Source: Chryseobacterium artocarpi (GTDB lineage: Bacteria > Bacteroidota > Bacteroidia > Flavobacteriales > Weeksellaceae). From it: a stretch of 64,000 nucleotides of DNA. The notes beneath the pieces were generated by a model. It searched no databases. It had not been told where the DNA came from and worked only from the letters and a program-made list of their open reading frames with translations. Numbering within the stretch: the first letter of the stretch is position 1; each line of letters begins with the position of its first letter. Made by a program: the position numbers and the translations under genes. Shown here piece after piece: positions 52,499 to 61,082 of the stretch. The stretch lies in the NCBI RefSeq assembly GCF_001684975.1, contig NZ_MAYH01000045.1:62001-126000 (forward strand), read 5' to 3'.

Positions 52499-52696
52499 TT
52501 AAAAAAGACATAATTATCCAATAATCCTGCATTCATTTTAACAGGAATCCATTATATCTGTTCTTTAAATTTTTATCTTGTAATAAAGCGATTTATTCTT
52601 AGTGTTCAGTCTTTAAAAGAAGAATCCTCAATCAAAAAAATCTGTGGGTAGAGTTTTGTTTTTTCATGATTAATATTTTGTGTTTGGTTTGTGTTT

Positions 52697-53239
52697 TTAC
52701 CCTCTCAATTCATCCCTTACTTCCATCAAAGCAAATCCTAAAAGGTTTTCCCCGTTCCATAATAAAGGATTTTCTGCTCTTGAATCTGTTTCCAGCATTC
52801 CAATTCCCCAGATCGTGTCATAAGGACTTGCTTCTACCAGAATTTTATCATTTGTAGATAAAAGAAAATCTTTAAACTTTTTATTCTGAGAAAATTTTAA
52901 AAAGTTTCCTCGTTTTACAATCTGATACTTATGGTCATTCCAGACAACCGGATCAAAGTTTTTAACTTTTCTTCCTAAACTTTTTACCTGATTCGGGCTG
53001 GGTGATTGTAGTATTTTTTCCAGTGTTTCAGGATCATTAAATAATCGGGCTTTCCCAGCCATCATATAATGTTCTGCTGTTTTATATATAATCCCATCTT
53101 CTTCAAAATTTCCTGAAAACCATTGACTAAAACATGATTTGGTAATTTCATCTTTTACAGTATGCCCCCAGAAAAACAAAAATTTTATCCTTTGCTTCTT
53201 TTGAAATTTGTCTTTAATATTTTGTATGGTGTATTTCAT
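52697..53239 (-). CDS. NADAR domain protein (YbiA-like)
   Basis: A 180-residue NADAR protein. Conserved parts: CFSQWFSGNFEEDGIIYKTAEHYMMAGKARLFND (37-70), SLGRKVKNFDPVVWNDHKYQIVKRGNFLKFSQN, LVEASPYDTIWGIGM and LLWNGENLLGFALMEVRDEL. Members act on N-glycosidic bonds, and some remove ADP-ribose from guanine bases while others act in riboflavin-linked chemistry. Here a nucleic-acid ADP-ribose eraser role is likely by context. It has its own promoter (TTG at 53286-53288, 21-base gap, TACATTTG 53264-53257) overlapping the shared box, with the ATG only one base beyond the box. Confidence 0.93.
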   Translation of the reverse strand: MKYTIQNIKDKFQKKQRIKFLFFWGHTVKDEITKSCFSQWFSGNFEEDGIIYKTAEHYMMAGKARLFNDPETLEKILQSPSPNQVKSLGRKVKNFDPVVWNDHKYQIVKRGNFLKFSQNKKFKDFLLSTNDKILVEASPYDTIWGIGMLETDSRAENPLLWNGENLLGFALMEVRDELRG

Positions 53240-53240
53240 A

Positions 53241-53260
53241 TTGTGTTATTTCTACGCAAA
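53241..53260 (-). promoter_or_regulatory. Candidate NrtR box overlapping the NADAR promoter
   Basis: The minus strand reads TTTGCGTA-GAA-ATAACACAA. Its first bases are the TTTG of the TACATTTG -7 element (53264-53257), and TTG sits 21 bases further up (53286-53288). Binding would block the promoter. Confidence 0.65.
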
Positions 53261-53384
53261 TGTAATGCAATATCAATTTATCTTCCAAATTTATTTGTGT
53301 CAATTTTACACTAATAAACATAATCAACTGATTATCAACAATAAAATTTAATTATTATAATTACAAATGATAATAACATATTAG

Positions 53385-53445
53385 GTTTCGGCTAAAGCCA
53401 ATGGAATTTTTGTCCATAAAAAAACGGGCTAAAGCCCGTTTCTAT
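53385..53445. repeat. Interspersed aacgggctaaagcccgtt repeat in a gene-free gap
   Basis: The gap 53265-53567 has no gene beyond the NADAR promoter. It holds the palindrome aacgggct-aa-agcccgtt (53423-53440) and a shorter partner ggct-aa-agcc (53390-53399). This is an interspersed element type I know from Chryseobacterium-like genomes. A relic of attcgtg/tttgtgt type lies near 53520-53560. Confidence 0.6.
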
Positions 53446-53567
53446 TGAATGTATTTTCCTTGATATTATTTGTATAATATATTTTAACATGAACTATTCT
53501 ATTAGCATCTAGCATAGAAATTTGTGATTATTCGTGAAAAAGATTTGTGTCATTTGTGTTTAAAAAA

Positions 53568-54263
53568 CTATTTGATTTCGAAGTAAAACCCTTGTTCTTC
53601 CAACTCTTTATATTTTTCCTGATTGAAAGTGAATAGTTTACCTGGTCTTCCGCTTCCTTCTTTTTTAACATTATTGGTTTCATTAAGCAATCCATAGCTC
53701 ATGATCTTTTTACGGAAATTTCTACGGTCTATTTCCTGTCCTACAATGGTTTTATAAAGATTCTCAAGATCTGAGAAAGGGAATTCTTCATTCAGAAGGT
53801 TGAAACCGATAGGCTGGTATTGGATCTTGGTACGAAGTCTTTTTAAAGCAATATCAATAATCCCTTTATGATCAAAAGCTACAGTGGGAAGATTGTTGAT
53901 ACTGAACCACTGTGCATCATCCGCGTCGGAGTCTGCAAACAGTTCGTGATAAGAAGGGTTTACAAGCCCCAAATAAGCTACAGAAACCACTCTATTCCTC
54001 GGATCCCTACCTACGTTACCAAATGTATAGAGTTGTTCTAAAAAATCAGGTTTTATGCCCGCCTCTTCATGCAGCTCTCTTTTTACAGCATCATCGAGAT
54101 TTTCATCATCGAGAACCAGCCCACCCGGAAGAGCCCAACCTCCTTTAAAAGGTTCTATATTTCTTTTGATCAAAAGGATTTGAAGGTCTTTTTTATCGAA
54201 ATATCCAAAAATAACGGCATCTACCGCTACTTTGATATCCTGTAATTTTTTTGGAGACTCCAT
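53568..54263 (-). CDS. nrtR: NrtR-type Nudix transcriptional regulator
   Basis: A 231-residue protein starting at ATG 54263 (MESPKKLQDIKVAVDAVIFGYF). The longer frame begins with TTG inside the operator and is rejected. Residues 15-140 are a Nudix domain with an intact box GGLVLDDENLDDAVKRELHEEAGI. The C-terminal 80 residues are the winged helix of NrtR (RRNFRKKIMSYGLLNETNNVKKEGSGRPGKLFTFNQEKY). NrtR represses NAD-related genes and is released by ADP-ribose. The full Nudix box means it may also hydrolyse a nucleotide. Its start codon follows the box at 54272-54291. Confidence 0.88.
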   Translation of the reverse strand: MESPKKLQDIKVAVDAVIFGYFDKKDLQILLIKRNIEPFKGGWALPGGLVLDDENLDDAVKRELHEEAGIKPDFLEQLYTFGNVGRDPRNRVVSVAYLGLVNPSYHELFADSDADDAQWFSINNLPTVAFDHKGIIDIALKRLRTKIQYQPIGFNLLNEEFPFSDLENLYKTIVGQEIDRRNFRKKIMSYGLLNETNNVKKEGSGRPGKLFTFNQEKYKELEEQGFYFEIK

Positions 54264-54271
54264 AAGTTTAT

Positions 54272-54291
54272 TTGCGTTATGAATACGCAAA
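54272..54291 (-). promoter_or_regulatory. Candidate NrtR box upstream of nrtR (autoregulation)
   Basis: The minus strand reads TTTGCGTA-TTC-ATAACGCAA, a near-palindrome (TTGCGT...ACGCAA). It shares TTTG with a TAGCTTTG -7 element (54295-54288) and ends 8 bases before the ATG. Confidence 0.65.
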
Positions 54292-54385
54292 GCTACAATT
54301 TATTCATAACAATAAAAAGATTTTACATATAATAAAAGTTCATACCTTTATGTTATTAATATAACCAACTTAAAATTAAATATTT

Positions 54386-55024
54386 ATGAAAAATTTACTA
54401 GCAATTATCTCAATGGCTTTTATATTTACAGCTTGCGAGAAAAATAAAACAACAGCATCCGGAAATTCGGATAAGAAAGATTCTACAACTTCTGAATGGA
54501 AGCCTGTAGACTCTGCAACAGCTACAAAGGCATGGATGGAATACGCAACCCCTGGTGATATGCACAAAATGCTGGCAAAATTTGATGGAAACTGGACCGG
54601 TGCAACGAGTATGTGGATGGATGACAGCGGAAAAGCTGCTACCAGTACTTCTGAATGTACTAATAAAATGATCTTTGACGGTCGTTATCAGGTAAGTAAT
54701 TATAAAGGAAATTTCATGGGAATGCCATTCGAAGGAATGAGCATCATGGGATATGATAATACGAAGAAAAAGTTTGTGAGTACCTGGATTGATAATATGG
54801 GAACAGGATTAATGCATGCTGAAGGTGATTGGAATCCCGCCAAAAAGTCAATTGATTTTAAAGGAAAAATGACAGACCCAAGCCAGCCAGGAAAGGAATG
54901 TGAAGTAAGGGAAGTTTATACTTTTACTGATGATAACAACCATACTTTAGAAATGTACGGTCCTAATCCTAAAACCGGAAAGGAGATGAAGACCATGGAA
55001 ATAAAATTCACCCGTAAAAAGTAA
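54386..55024 (+). CDS. DUF1579 family lipoprotein
   Basis: A 212-residue lipoprotein. The signal MKNLLAIISMAFIFTAC has the lipobox FTAC, with a charged Ser/Lys/Asp linker following. The domain matches DUF1579: LAKFDGNWTGATSMWMDDSGKAATSTSECTNKMIFDGRYQVSNYKGNFMGMPFEGMSIMGYDNTKKKFVSTWIDNMGTGLMHAEGDW. It is a calycin-like barrel of unknown ligand. It is divergent from nrtR, but no shared function is apparent. A strong terminator follows. Confidence 0.88.
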   Translation: MKNLLAIISMAFIFTACEKNKTTASGNSDKKDSTTSEWKPVDSATATKAWMEYATPGDMHKMLAKFDGNWTGATSMWMDDSGKAATSTSECTNKMIFDGRYQVSNYKGNFMGMPFEGMSIMGYDNTKKKFVSTWIDNMGTGLMHAEGDWNPAKKSIDFKGKMTDPSQPGKECEVREVYTFTDDNNHTLEMYGPNPKTGKEMKTMEIKFTRKK

Positions 55025-55026
55025 AA

Positions 55027-55061
55027 CAAAACCCGCATCATATGATGCGGGTTTTGTTTTT
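55027..55061. terminator. Bidirectional terminator between DUF1579 and lepA
   Basis: caaaacccgcatca (55027-55040) and tgatgcgggttttg (55043-55056) form a long stem, followed by T on the + strand and with an A-run on the other side. It serves both convergent genes. Confidence 0.9.
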
Positions 55062-55070
55062 ATGATAATA

Positions 55071-56867
55071 TTAATCATTCAGTTTCAATACTGCCATGAA
55101 CGCAGATTGTGGTACTTCTACTCTACCGATCTGCTTCATTTTCTTCTTACCTTCTTTCTGCTTTTCCAAAAGTTTACGCTTTCTGGAAATATCTCCTCCG
55201 TAACATTTTGCGGTAACGTCTTTTCTTAATGCCTTGATGGTTTCTCTGGCAATAACCTTAGTTCCCAATGCTGCCTGAACAGCTATATCAAACTGTTGTC
55301 TTGGAATCAGTTCACGAAGCTTTTCACACATTCTCTTACCGATATAGTAAGCATTAGAATCGTGAATCAATGATGAAAGAGCATCTACCATATCTCCGTT
55401 GATCAGGATATCCATTTTTACAAGCTTGGAAGCTCTGAATCCGATTGGATGATAATCAAACGAAGCGTAACCTTTAGAGATAGATTTTAGTCTGTCATAG
55501 AAGTCGAAAACAACCTCAGCAAGAGGCATATTGAAAATTAACTCTACTCTTTCTGATGTTAAATAACTTTGGTTAACGATCTCTCCTCTTTTTTCGATAC
55601 ATAGAGTCATTACCGCTCCAACGAAGTCAGATTTTGTAATGATAGAAGCTTTAATGAAAGGTTCTTCTACTCTATCCATTGTGGAAGGATCCATCATTTC
55701 AGACGGATTGTTGATCAAAATCGGAACTTCAGGTTCTTTTTTAGTATATCCAAAATAAGAAACGTTCGGTACCGTTGTGATAACGTTCATATTAAACTCT
55801 CTGTCAAGACGTTCCTGAACAATTTCCATGTGAAGCATTCCTAAGAATCCGCAACGGAAACCAAAACCAAGAGCTGCTGAACTTTCCGGTTCGAAAACTA
55901 AAGAAGCATCATTCAGTCTTAATTTTTCAAGAGAGAATCTCAATTCTTCAAAATCTTCAGAATCAATTGGATAAATCCCTGCGAATACCATTGGCTTTAC
56001 TTCTTCAAAACCATCAATAGGACCATCTGCCGGCTTATCAAAAGAGGTAATGGTATCTCCTACTTTTACTTCACGAGCATCTTTAATCCCTGAAACCAAA
56101 TATCCTACATCTCCACACTGAATGGTTTTCTTTGGAACCTGCTTCAGTTTTAGAGTACCTACCTCATCTGCTCCATATTCTTTTCCAGTAGCAAAGAATT
56201 TGATTTTTTCATTTTTAGTGATGCTTCCGTTTACCACTTTAAAGTAAGCTTCAATTCCTCTGAACGGGTTGTATACAGAGTCAAAGATCAAAGCCTGAAG
56301 CGGACCATCAGGATTCCCTACAGGTGCAGGAATTCTTTCTACGATCTGTTCTAATAAATTGTGGACACCTTCTCCAGTCTTTCCAGAAACTCTCAATACA
56401 TCTTCATATTCGCATCCGATAAGGTTCATGATCTCATCAGTTACTTCTTCAGGATTCGCAGACGGAAGGTCAATTTTATTTAGAATAGGAATAATCGTTA
56501 AATCATTTTCCAGGGCTAAATATAAATTACTGATCGTTTGTGCCTGAATACTTTGAGCCGCGTCTACAATAAGAAGCGCTCCTTCACAGGCAGCAATTGA
56601 ACGGGAAACCTCATAAGAGAAGTCAACGTGTCCCGGTGTATCAATCAGGTTTAAAATATATTTTTCTCCTTTATACTCATAATCCATTTGAATCGCATGA
56701 GATTTAATAGTAATCCCACGTTCTTTCTCCAAATCCATATCATCAAGCGTCTGAGACTGTAATTCTCTTTGGGTAACAGTATTCGTATACTCCAAAAGAC
56801 GGTCTGCCAAGGTACTTTTACCGTGGTCGATATGAGCGATTATGCAAAAATTTCGTATGTTTTTCAT
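55071..56867 (-). CDS. lepA: Elongation factor 4 (LepA GTPase)
   Basis: A 598-residue translational GTPase: G1 [14 protein letters not shown] (10-23), G2 ERGITIKS, G3 DTPGHVDF, G4 NKIDLP. The LepA-specific C-terminal domain is visible in the basic end ([43 protein letters not shown]). Its length is usual for the family. LepA binds ribosomes and aids back-translocation or assembly under stress. Confidence 0.97.
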   Translation of the reverse strand: MKNIRNFCIIAHIDHGKSTLADRLLEYTNTVTQRELQSQTLDDMDLEKERGITIKSHAIQMDYEYKGEKYILNLIDTPGHVDFSYEVSRSIAACEGALLIVDAAQSIQAQTISNLYLALENDLTIIPILNKIDLPSANPEEVTDEIMNLIGCEYEDVLRVSGKTGEGVHNLLEQIVERIPAPVGNPDGPLQALIFDSVYNPFRGIEAYFKVVNGSITKNEKIKFFATGKEYGADEVGTLKLKQVPKKTIQCGDVGYLVSGIKDAREVKVGDTITSFDKPADGPIDGFEEVKPMVFAGIYPIDSEDFEELRFSLEKLRLNDASLVFEPESSAALGFGFRCGFLGMLHMEIVQERLDREFNMNVITTVPNVSYFGYTKKEPEVPILINNPSEMMDPSTMDRVEEPFIKASIITKSDFVGAVMTLCIEKRGEIVNQSYLTSERVELIFNMPLAEVVFDFYDRLKSISKGYASFDYHPIGFRASKLVKMDILINGDMVDALSSLIHDSNAYYIGKRMCEKLRELIPRQQFDIAVQAALGTKVIARETIKALRKDVTAKCYGGDISRKRKLLEKQKEGKKKMKQIGRVEVPQSAFMAVLKLND

Positions 56868-56993
56868 TTAAGAATCTTGTAATTTGCAAAGATAAAAAAA
56901 AGCGAGAGATTATTGTCTTTCATAATCTTAATGTATGAATTTATTTAAAATAACCTTCAGAATTTAGGGTATATTAAGTATCAGTTTAATTTT

Positions 56994-58016
56994 TTAATCA
57001 AAAATATACTTCCCTGTCAAAGAATCCAGATATACATTCGGCATCTCCGAAGTATCCATATTACTCGGTCTTCTGGCTGTGGAACCGGAATCAATAGCCG
57101 CTCCGATAAGAGCTCCTACAATTCCTCCCGCCATAGCACCAATCATAACACCATATCCGCTAGACGTGTTTGCACCATAAAGTTCTCCCATTGTCGCCAC
57201 TACAAAAAAGCCTTTATCATCTTTTGTCATTTCTAAATAGCCTACAGGAGTAAGCTTGTACGCCTTCCCTCCTTCTACATATCCGAATACATTTTCATTT
57301 GAAACGATTTCATCTCTGTATTTTACTCTTAAAACAATTCCTTTTTTATTCTTTTCTGTATAATATCCAAATTCCGGTTTCTGAGCATAAAATGATTTAA
57401 AATCTTTATATACTCCTTCTTTTAATTCCGTAGCGTTATAAGCCTGAATTTTTTTGTTCAGGTAATTCTCATAGTTCATTAGCTCACTTTCAGGAATTGC
57501 ATCTGCAATAGGTAAACTCGTGTAAGATTCTTTAATAAGACCTGAAATTGAACTTGAAATATTATTCGCAATATTTTTGGGTACATTAGGGGTCAGCCTT
57601 GGTTCAGAAGTAAAAATATTATTAATTCTATTCAGGAAATAATACTTGTCATTTCTCTTAATAAAACTTGAAAGCTTAATTTTGGTCTTTCCAATAGAAT
57701 TTTTATTTTCCCTTTCTATATTATCAACTTTCAGTTCTTCCAGTAATATTACAATATCATTATTTCCTTTTGTTTTATTATCATCCTGAAACCAGTTTTC
57801 AATATGATTTTTGAGATCCTCATTAGCAAATTTGATGTCAACTATCTCTTTATTATAAATTACCGTCCCTATTTCTTTATCCAGTCTGTTATCTATAAAT
57901 GTTATTGATTTTGTAGTTCCTTTTTTATCCTTAATGTTTTGCTTAAGCTCTACTAATTCTGTTCTCTGAGCGGATAATAAAGCACTTAGCATCAGAAATA
58001 GAAATATTTTTTTCAT
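56994..58016 (-). CDS. Exported glycine-zipper protein, paralogue A (340 aa)
   Basis: I do not recognise a named family. The signal peptide ends at LLSAQ (about 17). The body has an alpha/beta part and near residues 280-310 a glycine zipper (GVMIGAMAGGIVGALIGAAIDSG) that could insert into membranes. The C-terminus ends VYLDSLTGKYIF. The neighbouring gene 58144-59169 is a clear paralogue (shared order: signal, KSITFIDNR/KSLTLLDRR, KDGVYRDYKSF-type segment, glycine zipper, DALTGEYI-type end). It is followed by no convincing terminator before lepA. Confidence 0.75.
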   Translation of the reverse strand: MKKIFLFLMLSALLSAQRTELVELKQNIKDKKGTTKSITFIDNRLDKEIGTVIYNKEIVDIKFANEDLKNHIENWFQDDNKTKGNNDIVILLEELKVDNIERENKNSIGKTKIKLSSFIKRNDKYYFLNRINNIFTSEPRLTPNVPKNIANNISSSISGLIKESYTSLPIADAIPESELMNYENYLNKKIQAYNATELKEGVYKDFKSFYAQKPEFGYYTEKNKKGIVLRVKYRDEIVSNENVFGYVEGGKAYKLTPVGYLEMTKDDKGFFVVATMGELYGANTSSGYGVMIGAMAGGIVGALIGAAIDSGSTARRPSNMDTSEMPNVYLDSLTGKYIFD

Positions 58017-58053
58017 TGATTATTTTTTCGCAAAAATATACATTTAAGGCTAT

Positions 58054-58142
58054 AATTAAACGGCTTTCACAAAAAGATTTATAAGAGCCGTCCAACATTA
58101 AAAAAATAAACTATTATGGGTTTTGTTTAGGTCCCGTAGCAT
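58054..58142. repeat. Direct repeat copy 1: terminator plus tail of the Spy-like gene
   Basis: An 89-base segment with about 87 identities to 59205-59293. It holds the hairpin terminator (cggct...agccg arms) and, at 58114-58142, the last codons (ATGPKQNP-stop) of the Spy-like gene, here a vestige beside paralogue B. The two copies are 1151 bases apart. Confidence 0.85.
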
Positions 58143-58143
58143 A

Positions 58144-59169
58144 TTACTTTAATCTACCAAAATTTTCTGGTAAAATATATTCCCCAGTGAGAGCATCAAT
58201 TCCCACTCTATAGTACTTTGCATTTTGCTTACGGGCTTTTGAGGAAGCAGCATCTATTACAGCCCCTATTAAACCGCCTATTAAACCAAAAGCTGCTGCT
58301 CCTGTAATGGTCATTGTATTATTCTGTGGAAATAATTCCTCTTCAGATGTCATTATAAAGAAACCATTATTATCTTTTTCAATTTCAATAATACTTGTTG
58401 GGATTTTTTTATAGGCAACTCCATTATCAACAACTGCAAAAACTTCTTTGTTTAAATTATCATATTCATCAACTCTTTTCACGCCTTTAATTACCCCATC
58501 TTTATTCTTTTTTACGATAAGCTCCTTATCGGGGTTTTGTTCTGCAAATGATTTATAATCTCTATAAACACCATCTTTAAAAGACGATAAACTAAAAATA
58601 GGCAACTGTTCAGATATTACCTTTTCATAATTTTCCATTTGCATCTCAGAAATTGGAATATTAAATTCTTTTATATCGTAAGAATCCTTTATAATACTAG
58701 ATATTTCTGATGATATATTGGCGGCTATTGCCCTTGTAATATAAGCGTGATCTTTCAGATAATAATCTTTTGAAATTCTATTCTTTTTAAGAAAATAGTA
58801 TTGATTATTTTTTTTAAGAAAAGTTGATGCCCGCATCTCCAAATGCCCTTTAACCGATTTTTCTGTTGGTACATCTTTAACTTTTAAATACTCTAGCATA
58901 AAGAAATATTGATTATGTCCACCCTCTTTATTATATTCTATAAACCAGTCTGAAAATAACTTTTCAAGGTCATCTTTTTCAAATTTTACTTCATAAGGGT
59001 CTTTTCTATGAGATACAATTCCTATAAACTTATCTTCTCTTCTGTCAAGTAAAGTAAGAGATTTAGCATGATGATTTTTATCTTTTATACTTTTTCTGAG
59101 TTCGATAAATTGATATTTTTGGGCAGAAATAAATAGGGGGAATAAAAGAAATAACAGTTTTATTTTCAT
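58144..59169 (-). CDS. Exported glycine-zipper protein, paralogue B (341 aa)
   Basis: Signal peptide ends at LFISAQ (about 17). The order of parts matches paralogue A: QKYQFIELRKSIKDKNHHAKSLTLLDRREDKFIG, an EISSIIKDSYD region, FKDGVYRDYKSFAEQNPDKE, and glycine zipper GAAAFGLIGGLIGAVIDAASS near residues 285-305, ending VGIDALTGEYIL. The two proteins are diverged, so the duplication is old or the spacer is preserved by selection or gene conversion. The role is unknown, perhaps in the cell envelope given the adjacent ECF operon. Confidence 0.75.
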   Translation of the reverse strand: MKIKLLFLLFPLFISAQKYQFIELRKSIKDKNHHAKSLTLLDRREDKFIGIVSHRKDPYEVKFEKDDLEKLFSDWFIEYNKEGGHNQYFFMLEYLKVKDVPTEKSVKGHLEMRASTFLKKNNQYYFLKKNRISKDYYLKDHAYITRAIAANISSEISSIIKDSYDIKEFNIPISEMQMENYEKVISEQLPIFSLSSFKDGVYRDYKSFAEQNPDKELIVKKNKDGVIKGVKRVDEYDNLNKEVFAVVDNGVAYKKIPTSIIEIEKDNNGFFIMTSEEELFPQNNTMTITGAAAFGLIGGLIGAVIDAASSKARKQNAKYYRVGIDALTGEYILPENFGRLK

Positions 59170-59204
59170 AGTTGTTTTTTACAAAATTAAAAAATCTTAT
59201 AAAT

Positions 59205-59293
59205 AATTAAACGGCTCTCACAAAAAGATTTGTAAGAGCCGTCCAACATTAAAAAAATAAACTATTATGGGTTTTGTTTAGGTCCCGTAGCAT
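59205..59293. repeat. Direct repeat copy 2: end of the Spy-like gene and its terminator
   Basis: This is the original location of the repeat at 58054-58142. It covers the last codons of the Spy-like gene and a hairpin (acggctct/agagccgt arms) with T-rich flank on the minus strand that ends the ECF operon. Confidence 0.85.
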
Positions 59294-59774
59294 TATTGTT
59301 TCCGTGAGGTTTTCTTTCATTCATTTTATCTCTCATCATACCCTCAGACTGAAACAGCTTCAGAACTTTCTGGCAGGGAATTACCTGCTGCATTTTATCT
59401 GCATATTTTTTTCTGTTATCCAAAAGCTTCTGCCCTATTTCAAAACTTTGCTGCAGCTTAGCTTTAGCTTCATCATCTGATAAAGTTTCAGGGTTAAAAC
59501 TAGGATCAAACTGACTTTTTATCTGTTTCTGACTGTCAAGATATTCATTATAAAGCTGTGTAAATTCAGCTTTATCTCCCGGATCTACATTCAGATTATC
59601 CATAATCATATTATTCCTGAATTTCTTAAGCAGTTCTTTCCTTTCTTCAGGAGAAAGATTATTGATGACCTCCTTTCTTTGTTTAGGATCCATCTTTTTC
59701 CAGTCATAATCCGTTCTCTGAGCATTTAAGCCAAAGCCATAAATAATAAAAAACGTCAATATTATCTTTTTCAT
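59265..59774 (-). CDS. Spy/LTXXQ-like periplasmic protein in an ECF operon
   Basis: A 169-residue exported protein with a signal ending at LNAQ (about 19). It is highly charged and helical (DYDWKKMDPKQRKEVINNLSPEERKELLKKF, LDNRKKYADKMQQVIPCQKVLKLFQSEGMMRDKMNERK). The pattern is like Spy/CpxP-type periplasmic stress proteins, although I do not see a strict LTxxQ. It is the third gene of the sigma/anti-sigma operon, 9 bases after the anti-sigma gene. Probably it senses or buffers envelope stress. Confidence 0.72.
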   Translation of the reverse strand: MKKIILTFFIIYGFGLNAQRTDYDWKKMDPKQRKEVINNLSPEERKELLKKFRNNMIMDNLNVDPGDKAEFTQLYNEYLDSQKQIKSQFDPSFNPETLSDDEAKAKLQQSFEIGQKLLDNRKKYADKMQQVIPCQKVLKLFQSEGMMRDKMNERKPHGNNNATGPKQNP

Positions 59775-59783
59775 CTTCCTTTT

Positions 59784-60332
59784 TTAATTATATAAATCCA
59801 AATAAACGTCCTGAGTTGAGTTACTTGCCAATTCTGCAATTTCAGAATTAGAAAACGAATCCAGATATTCATTCATTCTGGTTTCTTCTTTTTTCTTCAC
59901 AGGTTTTACAACATTTTGTGAAGTTGTTTCCTTTTCATTTTCGCTATTACTTACAAAATTCGCTTTTGTGTTATTTTTCTGATTTACAAATGTTTGATTG
60001 TTATTTTCAACAGAAGTTAAATCAGCTTTTAATGTTTCATATGCAAGTTCTCCGTCCGTTTGAGGTTCTCCTTTATTGATAGCATATGTTTCTTTAGAAT
60101 TCAACCTGTTTTGAACAGAATCATTATTAGAATTGAACACAAAAATTACTCCAAAGATCAGAGCCACTGATGCAGCTACAGCATACATCCAGTTTAATTT
60201 AAAGACAGGCGCCGGTGCTTTTTCCTCTGTCTTTATGTCATTCATAACCCTCTCCTGAATATTTTCAAACAAATTATCAGGGACTGTGTAAATGTTTTTA
60301 CGTTCTAGTTTTTCAATATCGAACTCTTTCAT
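59784..60332 (-). CDS. Anti-sigma factor-like membrane protein
   Basis: A 182-residue protein with a cytosolic N-terminus (about 1-47), one membrane helix (NWMYAVAASVALIFGVIFVFN, 48-68) and a polar periplasmic region rich in Asn, Glu and Lys. It lacks a clear zinc HxxxCxxC motif. Its place 16 bases after the ECF sigma gene and its topology fit an anti-sigma factor that holds the sigma factor at the membrane. Confidence 0.78.
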   Translation of the reverse strand: MKEFDIEKLERKNIYTVPDNLFENIQERVMNDIKTEEKAPAPVFKLNWMYAVAASVALIFGVIFVFNSNNDSVQNRLNSKETYAINKGEPQTDGELAYETLKADLTSVENNNQTFVNQKNNTKANFVSNSENEKETTSQNVVKPVKKKEETRMNEYLDSFSNSEIAELASNSTQDVYLDLYN

Positions 60333-60348
60333 CTTTGTTTGGTCAAAA

Positions 60349-60900
60349 TTATCTTTCGTAATTTTCCTTAATATAATCTTCTATTTTCTGCTTGGCATAA
60401 TGATAATTCGTTTTTAAAGTTCCTACCGACATATCTACAATTTTAGATATCTCTTCATAGGGTAAATCATCATAATACCGCATCATAAATACAAGCTTCT
60501 GCTTTTCCGGCAGGCTTTGTATGGCGTTCTGCAATAAAATCTGTATTTCTTCGGCATCTCCTTCCACATTATCAGCAACAAGATTCTGCATATGATACTC
60601 CGGATCTTCGTCCGTCTTCTGCATTTTCTTCAGTTTGTTGACCTGCTGTAGTGCTTCGTTGGTAGCGATTCTGTACAACCAGGTATACAACTGGCTATCG
60701 TTTTTGAACTGGTGAAAGTTCTGGTAAGCTTTAATAAAAGTTTCCTGCAAAGTATCCTGAGCAAGATCTCCGTCTACAATAATTCTTCTTATGTGCCAGT
60801 ACAATCTACTTTGATAGGCATCCATCAAGGCACGAACACCTTTATCCTGTGTCCGTGGATTTTGCATCAACGAAATAATTTCCGCGTCCTTAATCTTCAT
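60349..60900 (-). CDS. ECF-type RNA polymerase sigma factor
   Basis: A 183-residue sigma-70 family member. Region 2: GDLAQDTLQETFIKAYQNFHQFKNDSQLYTWLYRIATNEALQQ (about 43-85). Region 4: SLPEKQKLVFMMRYYDDLPYEEISKIVDMSVGTLKTNYHYAKQKI (about 128-172). The usual ECF length fits. It is the first gene of the operon with anti-sigma and Spy-like genes. Its targets are unknown, but the operon itself is a likely one. Confidence 0.94.
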   Translation of the reverse strand: MKIKDAEIISLMQNPRTQDKGVRALMDAYQSRLYWHIRRIIVDGDLAQDTLQETFIKAYQNFHQFKNDSQLYTWLYRIATNEALQQVNKLKKMQKTDEDPEYHMQNLVADNVEGDAEEIQILLQNAIQSLPEKQKLVFMMRYYDDLPYEEISKIVDMSVGTLKTNYHYAKQKIEDYIKENYER

Positions 60901-61082
60901 AAGATGCCTTTCATTGTTTTGGATTACAAAAATAACTGAAAGTTAAATTACTTATTCAATTTTCAGTGTAAATATTAAAAATAATATGAGACAGTTACGC
61001 AATAAACGTGCCTATATTGAACTTTAAACTTTCTGCATCCTCCTTCCTTTCCTGCTTCAGCTTAAAATCTTATATTTGTTAT

